Shown here: positions 49,901-61,900 of the stretch, one piece after another
How the letters are laid out: every line of letters starts with the position of its first letter
Numbering within the stretch: the first letter of the stretch is position 1
Source: Diploptera punctata
Lineage: Eukaryota; Arthropoda; Insecta; Blattodea; Blaberidae
NCBI GenBank assembly: GCA_030220185.1
Contig: JASPKZ010001230.1
Coordinates: forward strand, 372,001-436,000
DNA: 64,000 nucleotides
Direction: 5' to 3'
Position numbers and translations under genes: made by a program
Notes under the pieces: model-generated
Told to the model about the DNA's origin: nothing
Seen by the model: only the letters and a program-made list of their open reading frames with translations
Databases searched by the model: none

Positions 49901-52900
49901 CTATGGGATCACCTTGGTTTAGACAATGAACACGTGTACACTTCTTTTGCAAATGGCAGCTTCTTAGTTAAGAAGACATTTATTGGGAATTTAACACTAC
50001 TTTATAGCCAATAGGGCTTCTATTGATGATTTTTATTATTAATTTAACACTTCTCATAGAAGTGCATATCATTTGCAAAGATAGAAGCTATGGTTTCAAG
50101 CATTTGGCGCGAGGGAATTACAATGTACATAAGAGAAAAATTTGCGTCTAGATCGTAACTCGCCTCGGTAGCTCAGTTGGTAGAGCACTTGGCCCGGAAA
50201 GCCAAAGGTCCTGGGTTCGAGTCCCGGTCTAGGCGAAAATTTTTCTCTTCAAATATAATTTATCCTTCTATGAGAAGTGTTAAATTAATAATAAAAATCG
50301 TCAATAGAAGCCCTACTAGCTATAAAGTAGTGTTAAATTCCCAATAAATGTTTTCTTAACTAAGAAGCCGCCATTTGCAAAGATAGAAGCTATTGTTTCA
50401 AGCATTTGGCGCGAGGGAATGACAATGTACATAAGAGAAAAATTTGCATCTAGATCATAACTCGCCTCGGTAGCTCAGTTGGTAGAGCACTTGGCCCGGA
50501 AAGCCAAGGGTCCCGGGTTCGAGTCCCGGTCTAGGCGAAAATTTTTCTCTTCAAATATAATTTATCCTTCTATGAGAAGTGTTAAATTAATAATAAAAAT
50601 CGTTAATAGAAGCCCTACTGGCTATAAAGTAGTGTTAAATTCCCAATAAATGTCTTCTTAACTAAGAAGCCGCCATTTGCAAAGATAGAAGCTATGGTTT
50701 CAAGCATTTGGCGCGAGGGAATTACAATGTACATAAGAGAAAAATTTGCGCCTAGATCGTAACTCGCCTCGGTAGCTCAGTTGGTAGAGCACTTGGCCCG
50801 GAAAGCCAAGGGTCCCGGGTTCGAGTCCCGGTCTAGGCGAAAATTTTTCTCTTCAAATATAATTTAACAATTTTGTTGCTGTATGTGCAGAAGATACTGA
50901 AATCCCAACTTGTTGTGCTAATTTTGGTAATGATTTTTGTGGTGAACGTTCCAAATTTTCGCCAATTTCGTCTAATTTTTCTTCAGTGAGAACCGTACGC
51001 CTTCGCGTGTGTTTCTTATTTTGTACTGAACCAGTGGTCTCAAATTTAGTCACAAGATCGTGGATTGTCGATCTGGAAGGAGGTAATTGTCCAGGGAAGT
51101 TCCGAATAAATTCCTCGCGAACGCGACGAGCTGATTCGTATTTATAATAACATTTACACACGTAAATGCACTGCCCTAATGTCAGCTGACGTCTCATCTT
51201 GTCGAACGATAGTAAACTGACTAGTTCAAGGACGAGCGGCTGGCAGAGTGAAATGCGGACGAGGAGAGAGCGCTGCCTGATGGGTGAAACCCCGTGAGGC
51301 CGGTCCGGGTTTATATTGGAAGCCCGGTACCAATAATATAGAAAAATAGTAAGGACCTATAACTATTAATGAACCTTTTCTCTTAATAGTGTGTGTTTTA
51401 TTGGAGATTTGCATCATTAATTAAGGATTAATAATTTTGTTTTAATTTTATTGGAGTACACAAAGTTCATCATCATCATCATCATCTGCATTCATTGATT
51501 AGGTCTGTTGACCCGTTCTGACTTCAGCCCATCTCTTTCTAGGTCTGCCCACATCTCGGGTGCCTTTAGGTTTGTATTTTGTTATTTGTTTTGGATATCT
51601 ATCTTCTTCATTCATTCTATGTGTTGCTTCCATTTTTGTCTATATGTATCTATTTTATCAGTTATTGCATATATTTTAAGTTCCTGTCTTATTTCTGTGT
51701 TCTTGATTCTGTCTTCCTTAGTGCAGCCTTTAACAGATCTCAAAAATTTCATTTCTGCCGCCGTTATCCTACTTAGATCTTGTTTTTTATGTATCCAGGC
51801 TTCTGAACCATAGAGCACACCAAGTTGCTATAGTAAATCTGTTGAAAAATGCTGTTCTAATCAGTCAAGTTCAGTTAACTTACCACTGAGGTTTTATAAG
51901 TGGTTCCACGACATCTTTAGATCTACTGCAAATTGGAACTACCATAGGATTATTAGTGGTATCACGATAAAATCCTTTCTCTTTAAGAGCTTCAAGAACA
52001 GCCTTCCGTGCCAGGAATCTCTTCATTCCCTGAAACATAATATTTAGCAAAGTAATTAAAATATTGTATTTACTAGTGTATAGGACATGCTTTTATCATA
52101 TATATTACCATGAGAGATTTCCAAATTATCGATAAATTTACAATGTCACAAAGTAATGAGTAATTCTTTCTAGAGAATTTGGAAATCAAGAGTGGCATTT
52201 GTTAGGACTATTTAATGAATAAATTTAAGCTGCTTACTCACAAATCATTATTTAAATATAGTTATTTTTAAATATTTATATATTTAATGTAAACAATATT
52301 TGAAAACAAATGAGAAATGTTTATTATGTTTCATTTGTTCATCATTGCAACCAGATCTTATTATTTATTGCCAAAGGATCACAATATTGTGTGCATGCAC
52401 CCTAGTGGAGAAAAAATGAAACACATCAAACTGTTTATAACCAACATTATAGGTTATTAATTAATTTCTGATGTCCTATGAAGTAAATATGTCAATTATA
52501 TTTTTCTGGAATGTAAATACCTGGGAAATAATAAGTTTAAGAAAGTGCAAACAGTGTTTTTTTTTGTAGTATAATCAATTGCTACAAATGTTTTTCTATT
52601 ATATCTTGCAAGCAGTATCTGGTTACATTCGTGAACTATATATACAATCTTGCATTATAGGAACATTATATCTTAATATATAAATTGTTATATTCAACGT
52701 ATTTCTTTGAGAGTCAGTCACTGCAAAATAATGCTTTGACCTATTCAGAATGTTAAAAAGGAGGAGCTTTCTTTAATATGATAAAACTTCCGATTGAGGG
52801 TCTTTCCACTTTTCAGCGGTTGCCCTTTTACCAGCCGGCTGCTGGCCCTTCACATCCACATGTGTCAATCACAGAGGTAGATGATCAACAGCCAGTTTAG

Positions 52901-55900
52901 GGGTGACATGTGGTTAGCATGTCGAGTCCCCCAGCGATTCTCACGTGCAAATCGATCGTCAGAGCTGGGTATAGGGGCTAACCTCAACCTGGATCCGCTA
53001 CTTATTGTAGCTACCCAATTGCCTCACGATGCTGGTTAGGTACCGGTCCCATACTGGCCGAAATACCATGAGAAAATTTCTTCCCCCATGGAGACTCGAA
53101 CCAGCGCAAGTCCCGTAGCTCTGTGCCAAGGCTTCCTACCTTAACCGCTCGGCTACGGCGCGGGACTGATAAAACTTAAGTTGATAAATTCGAGGTGAAA
53201 CACGACTGTGATTGGTTGTAAATCAAAATTCATTGAAACGTGATTGGTCATTGACTCCCATTTGGGACATGAGTTAAATAGTCTTTGAAAAATTGCATGT
53301 GACTTATGCATTGATATTCAGTTTTTTAATAATGTAATTTCTAAAAATGTTCTCTCCTCCAAGTTAAAGCTACTAGCACTACTCTTTTGTTTCCTGAGAA
53401 CATTCCAGTTATGAAGAATTCGGTGTATGTACTTATGCTGTCACTGATGAAAGCGTTTTGAACTATAAGGACCAGAATCTGCTGTACACTCTGTCATAAA
53501 CAGGGGATGCCGATGCATATGGAACTGATGCCAGAACTAGTTCCTCCTGCCAGTCGCTTGTAACGCTGCAGTCACAGGCAATTTTGTCTGCTTTAAGTGT
53601 AACCAATAGACTTGCTAAGTTAAATATTTCTGGTTATTTTAAATAAATCAATATCCTCTTAATTTTAATAAAAAGATTAACTTTTATAAACGTTTGTTTC
53701 AATTCATGCTCATAATATTAGTTTAGAATAATTTATTTGTATTTCTTTCTGTTTAATATTATAACAAACTGTATATTTTATTTTATTATGTTGGATGCAT
53801 ATTTCTAAATATATGTAGGATAAAGCAACCATTTTTGTTTGTTTAATTAGACTTATCAACTGTTTTCTGATGTAAGGAATATATTCTAACATTGATTAAA
53901 ATCATAAGTTAATGGATCCTGAAAATTGAGAACTTCAAAATTTGTACGAAGTAACGCCTTGAAGTATTAATAAAAAAAACAACTCACCTCATATTTTGTT
54001 TTTTTTAGAAAGGTTTGGGAAAAATTAGTATTCCATCGTCAATCATTGCTGGACCATTGTTCTATCATTGAAGGAAACGAATACCACAAGAGAACAATGT
54101 CAGAGTAAAAACTGGTGATGGTATATTAATGTATCCGAAATCAGTCCAAAAACAAGACAAAATATGGTGTAAGATTACTTATTTTAGGAGTTCTACCTAA
54201 ATAGTGTGAGATGTTTTTATTAATAAATACTTCGGGGAAACTATTTTACATGTGGTATAGTAAACGTTGAAAATAACAAGTGAGCTATCAAAATAATTTT
54301 CTGTAATCCAACAGATGGTGCTGTTGATATTGTCAGTAATACAGTAATCTGTAATTTGTTAGTTCCTCCTGCCAATTGCTTGAGGTCTCTGGAGTCTAGG
54401 CATCACAGTTTAACATTATCGTCGTCAATCTCTTTTAGTGGGTTATCGTTGGTCATAAAAAAGGTCCATTTTTAAAATGTTGTATGGTCATGCCACATTC
54501 TAGGATTGGCAACAGTGATTGATGATCACATGCTATTATAAAATTATATATATATCCATCCACAGTAATTCTGCCCGAAGGCAGGTCCTTCACTGCAATC
54601 ATAGCATGAATAGGGAATTGTAGGTGTGGTAGCTTCTCGTTGCTTTCCACATCGGTGAAGGATGATGATGATGGCCATATGATTTCGGGGACCGTTCCTT
54701 AAAATTTTCCTGACATTTGTCTTACAGGTGAGGAAAAACCCCGATAAAAACCTCGCCCAGAAAAACTGCCCCGACCCGGGCCCGCTGCGTGACAAGACAG
54801 CACGCTACCACGAGACCACAGCAGTGCACATATATATATATATACAATATTATAAAAATATTATCTACCTACTTAACTATAAAAATGTTAAGATTGCATA
54901 AAATACATGATTAGGCTACTGGGAGGAACAAATCATGAAGGATGTTCAAAGAAAGAAGAACAATGAATTGGAGGAGAGGGAGTTTAGAATGATCAAGATA
55001 GGTGGAAACTTTGTCCAAGACTCAAAAAGGAAATGAGGAAAGATGAGAAAGAAGTAGTATGGAATGGGAAATAAACGCAATTATGTGAATTCATCCAAAT
55101 TGTATACTATCAAACTAAGGCTGGTATTCAAGAACCAAACTTTCCACAAAGAGTGACTCTGAGCCCGTCTCTCCGTGGTTAATTATGTGGGTCATGCAGA
55201 ACTTGCTCTAACTGGCTCACTCTATTCAACATCATGCGCTAACAAGATATTTATTACAAAACATTCCATTAACAATTGAAAGATGAGAGTGTTAGCTTTA
55301 CGGAAGACGGAGATGGCATGGCCTAGAAAGCTGGTTCTTGAATACTGGCCTAAGAATTATCATACTTACCGAAAATTTTCCATATCCTTCAGTGATAAAT
55401 CCATCATCAGTTAGAATAGTAATAAATGGCAGTTTGTGACGTTTACCAACTTCATAATCATTAGGATCATGTGCAGGTGTTATCTTCACAGCTCCTGATG
55501 ATAAATAAGTTTGAAAATCAAATAAAATGTTTTATTTTTATTTAATTAATAAATAAGTTTAATATTTTAATAGTTACTGCTTCTATATGTGTACCAGATT
55601 GTAAAGAATCTGACAATGTTAGACTTCTGGAAACACAGAATTGGAGATTTTTCTTAATTTATTGTTTACAGTGCCTGAGTCACACTTGTGGATCTTAGAA
55701 AATGAGCATTGCAAACTTTCCTCTAGTCGTCAACTGACTTTCAACTCTTAGTGATGTATAAGATATACTTACCTAATAAAAATTAATTAAATGAGTCACA
55801 TCTCACCTCATATTCCATGTTCTTCAAGCACGGAAACTGCAGTATTCAAGAGGAATCCCTCCCATCTTCAGCCATCAACATACTATGATGATTCATTTAA

Positions 55901-58900
55901 TTAATTTTTCCCATAATAAATTTATGAATATAGATACCTCCTTAACAACTATAAATACCCATGAGGGTATGGTCACAAGGACCCATAACCCTTAGTCCTT
56001 TTTATAAGTTAAAAGAATCGTCCTATGAAAATATTTAAAGGGATTAGAAGTTAAGGGAGAGTTTGTTGATTCCTTGAAGGCTGGTTTGAGGTACAGGACC
56101 ATAAACTGTTCATTATTTAATAATGCAAGAAAATTGGAAAATGACACTGCAATTTAAACAAAAACTGTGCATACACAAGCAGTTAAAGCAGCCTGTAAGT
56201 GTAATATAGAAGATTTTAAAGGTCTTGGTGTTATTGTTTAATAAAAATAAAGTTCAGGTATTTTCTAGAAAATTGTATTAATATCTTGGGTGCATCCTAT
56301 ACACCAAAAAGTATGGTATTTTCTGTATTTTAAAATGTTATAAAAATCTCAAAATTATATATAAATACTATAAATATATGTTACTATAATCAAAATATAG
56401 TAAATGATGATTCTTTTCTGTTAAGTGCTATGTAATATAGCATGTTATAGCACCCCTATCTGATCATAAACCGACTGCTGAAAAATAAACATGGGAAGAT
56501 TCTCTTAACTTACCAAGTTGACTAGCTAAAGTACAAATCAATATAGGATGGCTTATCCTCTGGCTGATTTTATCCTACAGAAAGTTCCTGCTATAAGAAA
56601 GCTTAGTGTGCACTAGAGTCAGTCTGAACATAAATTAGAGAAGAAAAATCTCCAGGCTACTACTGCTAAAATCGAATCCAGATGCCAAGTAATCCACATT
56701 CAGATTCTTTGCCATCTAAGCTACTTGGCCTACTCTACTAACAAAGAATGATGCCTAATGAATAGCTCTAGATCACTAAGTAACCACGTCCAGTTTCATT
56801 AGCCTAAATTTATTTCCTAGACAATAACGTAATATAAACCAGGGGAACTAACCTTACACAACAACAAACAAATTATATCAATTATATATATATATATACA
56901 CACAAAATCTACTACAAATCCCACAAAAAAAAGTACACAATATTAATTACATAATTATAATATTACATTATTATAATAATACATTTACTACGTAATATTT
57001 ATTTAATCAGTTAAACCACGATAAACCCAAAGATTTCAAGTAAGGAAATCAGAATACTTAGATGTTATACACTCAAATGCAGCCAACAGAAATTAAGTAC
57101 ATTTACCACTTTTGAGTTGGGAGAAAAGAGTAGTACTGAATGACTTATTAGAAAATTACTAAACATGACAAACCAGGTAATGGTAAAAAAAAAAGTCTCT
57201 TCCTTAGGGGTTAAACCAACAGGCCTAGAAGACCCTTAGTCTACTAGTCAGCTGCTGGCCGCACATCCACATGTGTTAATCACAGAGGTAGATGATCATC
57301 TAGCTGGTGTAGGGGTGACATGTGGTCAGCATATCAGGTCCCACCAGCCATTATAACTGGTTTTCTCAACCTGGAGCCGCTACTTATTGTAGCTACCCAA
57401 ATACCTCATGATGCTGAGTGGGCACCAGTTCCATACTGGCCGAAATTCCATGAGAAAAATTCTTTCTGCATGGGGACTCGAACCAGTGCAAGTCCCATAA
57501 GCATCTTGCCTTAAATGTTCCTTAGGGACTAGTTACAATTAATTGTACAATAGCAGGAAAATCTGGAAAAGAACTATATTTTAATTAAAAATATTTTACT
57601 CTCTTCTATCTATCATTCCTGATATTTAGTTTTAGTAAATGTTTTTTGCATCATCCTATCTATCTATATATATATCTCACCTGTGCCAAATTCTCTGTCA
57701 ACAAATTCATCACACACAATTGGTAACTTTCGATCACAGAAAGGATGGATGACAAATTTGCCGTGGAGATGTTTGTATCGTGTATCTCCAGGATGCACTG
57801 CAACAGCTGTGTCACCTAACATTGTTTCAACACGAGTTGTAGCAACTATTATTTCTTCATCACTTCCTTCAACTTTATATGCAAAGGAAAACTAGGACAC
57901 CAAACTCTATTTTCTCTTCATAACTAGGAATAGACAGCAAAGTTCGGCCAGGTAACTCTATTTTATCTACCTGTTTAGAACAGCAAGAAGTTAATAAACA
58001 ATTTAAACTTTTATAAGTTTGTAGGCTTTAATGGGTGGTGTCTTGATTTTTAAAATTGTCTTCCTCGCTGAATGACCAAAGTCCAGTTTTAATAAAACTC
58101 AATATTTCATCTACTGCTGTGATAAATATCTTCTGGAGACTGTTTTCATTTTGAACTCCTCAGCTGATTGCTACAGACTGGTTGGATGCTGAAAATGTTC
58201 CCACTATTTATGAGCAATATACCTTGGTGTCACTATATGGTCCATGATGAGAGAACTGTTTTTTGATTGGCTGCCAATGAAAATAGCATCATTAATCATT
58301 GACTTGTTTCTTGTTTTGTGTAGAGCTGGGATCCAAATTTTATAGATCTTCATTGATTCTTCTTATTTTTTTTTATGTTTGTAAATTACAGTACATTCTC
58401 TATATAGTTTTTTTTGTGGTAATGATTTCCCCCCCCCCCCAGAATCTTAGTTCCTTCAAATTTAATAATATACTCTTTGTTTTTGTACATATGTTTTGCT
58501 ATAGCCGATTTATCACTTTACAATAATTTGCAGTTCCTCTTATGTTCCTGTAGTCTTGTTCTTTTACTGTCTTTTTATCTTTTTTATGCAAACCTTTTTT
58601 TTCAGCTACATGGAATACTATATACACTGACAGTACTTAATGGACCTTTCTTGTCTTTGGCTGGTTGAAGGATGAATTTCTGCATTGGGTTCAAGATTGT
58701 CACAAACTTGTAATTCTGAAGTATTCAGCCAATTTTGTCAGACATGGATTTGCCACAGTGTTAGAAACATATTTTACAGGCTTTAACCATGGTTAACATT
58801 GAAAGCTTCTTGAAATCAAAGAGTAAGTTATGAAATTTTAAGAAACAAAATTCTGGTAAAAATGCATCATTACTACACAAGACTATATAGAGAATATATT

Positions 58901-61900
58901 GAAATTTAAAAACAATTTTTTTAAACAAAAAGAAGAATCGATAAGATCAATGAAATTTGGATCCTGGCTCTAAAGCCAATGACTCAAGCTACTACTTCCA
59001 TCAGCAAACAATCAAAAACAGATCTCACATCACAGATAGTATAGTGAATGACATCACCGGGGTACTGCCTATAAATAGTGGGGATGCTTCCAGCTTGCAA
59101 CCTGCCTGTAGCTGACAGCTGAAGAGTTCACATAAGGCAAGAGCAGTTTCCTGAAGATTCATAAAACTTATTATTGAAAAAAAAAAAAAACCAACCAACC
59201 ATTATGAGGAACTCAAGTTACTGAACAGAAAAGGTTGTAAAGTTTTGTAGGTAGTTATCTAACCTCATCCACCTACTCATGTTCTTCAAAGCACAATACC
59301 ACAGTTTCAAAAAACAGTTGTTCCTATCTTCCTCAGCCTTCTTAACAAAGATGACTGAAGATGTCTACCGTAGCAGCAGACAAAATGTTGAGTTTTATTA
59401 AAACTGGGCAATGACCATTCAGACCAGAATATGATTTTAAGAATTAAAATTTCTCATTTAAAAAATAATAAAAGCATTTTATTGCAAGTTTAATTACAAT
59501 AAGAGTAATTTTTTTTTATTCCTGATTATTTTACTTTCCCTTCTCCTGTAGAACTTACACACACTATAGTTTATATATTAAATTTGGGAATTTTTAACAT
59601 TATGAGGTTCAATTAATACGAATTACATGAATTGTGATTTCTTCTTACCTCATACTTCTATGTTTTTTTAAACACAGCACTGCAGTATCGACAACCCATT
59701 GTCACCATCGTCAGCTGTTTTCACGACTGTCAATTTTTTGTTTTGCCGGTAATTATCCAAACTGCCATCTGGTGTTCTTTTGAATGAATCATTTTCTAAA
59801 CTGCCATCTGTTGTATTTTTGAAGAACTTTGTAATCAAGCTCGGTTCATCTGGAATCTCGAAGTTCATGGTTCTAGTATGGTTTTTTTGAATATATATTT
59901 TTTCCCAAACTGTTAAATCCAAAGGTTTTAGATAGATGTTTCAAAAGTTTTGCTTCTTTTTTCAATCCTATGATGCTCTAATAAACTAGTCTGTGCTGCT
60001 ATAGCTGATTTTTCAATTTCTCCATTCTTTATGTTTCTGAAGTGTTCTTTTTTACGAGTTTCCAAGTTCCTTTTTGTTTTTCCTATATATATCCTGTTGC
60101 AATCTTTGCAATCAATTTGATAAATTCCAGATTTTTTCTTATCTGGGGTGTTACATTTATTATTAGTTAACAGAAGATTACCTAGGCTGAATTTGTTAAT
60201 TGGAGCCAATGTTATATTAAATTTTCTGAAAATTTTTTGAAACTTATTATGAACTTCAGGATGGTAAGTAAATTTCTTGAATTTTACATCTTTCCTTGGA
60301 ATCATGTTGTAAGATGGTGTATTCCTGTAACCTTTCCTGTTGTTTAAATTTCTTTAATTTATTCTTTATAATGTCTTCATCAAAACCATTTATTTTAGCA
60401 ACATATACAATATGATTATATTCCTTGTCAAAATCTTCTACATTAAGTGGAATATTTATCAATCTATGTAATAGACTATTGAAAATTGCATGTTAATGTG
60501 ACAAATGATTAAAACCTGAAGATTTTATGTAGTTGTCAGTATGTGTGTCTTTTCTATAAATGTTAAATTCAATTTTTTGCTTTTGTTCATTTCTTATTAA
60601 GTATAAGTCTAAAAATGGGATCTTGTTATTTTGTTCCATTTCAATAGTGAATTTCACTGACTCATCCTGAAGATTAAGCAATTTCAACGCATCTTGAATG
60701 TATTTTTTATCAATTACAGCGATAATATCATCTACATATCTATACCAACACTTGAAAATTGACAACTACATAAAATCTTCAGGTTTTAATCATTTTGCAC
60801 ATAAACATGCAATTTTCAATAGTCTATTACATAGACTGATAAATATTCCACTTAATGTAGAAGATTTTGACAAGGAATATAATCATATTGTACATGTTGC
60901 TAAAATAAATGGTTTTGATGAAGACATTATAAAGAATAAATTAAAGAAATTTAAACAACAGAAAAGGTTACAGGAATACACCACCTTACAACATGATTCC
61001 AAGGAAGATGTAAAATTCAAGAAATTTACTTACCATCCTGAAGTTCATAATAAGTTTCAAAAAATTTTCAGAAAATTTAATATAACATTGGCTCCAATTA
61101 ACAAATTCAGCCTGGGTAATCTTCTGTTAACTAATAATATATGTAACACCCCAGACAAGAAAAAATCTGGAATTTATCAAATTGATTGCAAAGATTGCAA
61201 CAGGATATATATAGGAAAAACAAAAAGGAACTTGGAAACTCGTAAAAAAGAACACTTCAGAAACATAAAGAATGGAGAAATTGAAAAATCAGCTATAGCA
61301 GCACATAGTTTATTAGAGCATCATAGGATTGAAAAAGAAGCAAAACTTTTGAAACATCTATCTAAACCTTTGGATTTAACAGTTTGGGAAAAAATATATA
61401 TTAAAAAAAACCATACTAGAACCATGAACTTCGAGATTCCGGATGAACCGAGCTTGATTACAAAGTTCTTCAAAAATACAACAGATGGCAGTTTAGAAAA
61501 TGATTCATTCAAAAGAACACCAGATGGCAGTTTGGCGTAATTCCTTCAAACGATCACCAGATGGCAGTTTGGATAATTACTGGCAAAAGAAAAAATTGAC
61601 AGTCGTGAAAACAGCTGACGATGGTGACAATGGGTCGCCGATTCTGCAGTGCTGTGTTTAAAAAAACATAGAAGTATGAGGTAAGAAGAAATCACGATTC
61701 ATTTAATTCTTACACACTATAGTACTTACAAGCCAACACCTGAGCTGGTCACTTTTATGTAACTTTAAACCACACATACACTGGATCTGTGGTTAATTGA
61801 ATGCCAGGACACTGCCAAAGACTACATAAGACCATGGGATATAAACCCGGAACCAAGATAGAGGAGCCTTTACTCCAAATTAAAAATTTGAAGTAATGTG

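Larger units (their letters stand above)
49135..51327 (-). mobile_element. Tc1/mariner element with intact TIRs, split by a tRNA-hairpin array
   Basis: TIRs CGGGCTTCCAATATAAAACC and complement of CGGGCTTC...ATAAACCC, about 45 bp, flanked by TA (49133-49134, 51328-51329). Removing the 0.92-kb insertion leaves about 1.27 kb, typical for the superfamily. Confidence 0.92.
59559..61723. mobile_element. Largest PLE foldback, with RT tail and endonuclease, 12-bp TSD
   Basis: Insert 59571-61711 between ACACACTATAGT copies. Minus arm 59571-60756 extends into the RT domain; plus arm 60757-61711 starts at the linker. The tail complement TTGGGAATTTTTAACATTAT is at the left. Both arms end with the variant hammerhead and ATAGAAGTATGAGGTAAGAA. 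Confidence 0.93.

Noticed and set aside
1957..50838. Cluster of functional tRNA genes
   Set aside because: The tRNA-like bodies have an extra base before the anticodon stem, the major type lacks U33, they lie in repeated units with shared flanks and TSDs, and variants have unusual loops. They are element modules.
57683..57895. Plus-strand frame opposite the exon at 57.7 kb
   Set aside because: Antisense shadow of the VARS editing-domain exon.
18096..61540. Homing endonuclease or bacterial UvrC-type GIY-YIG genes
   Set aside because: The GIY-YIG domains follow a PLE linker and RT YVDD segment, carry the CKDC/H...H zinc residues of PLEs, and end in PLE termini.
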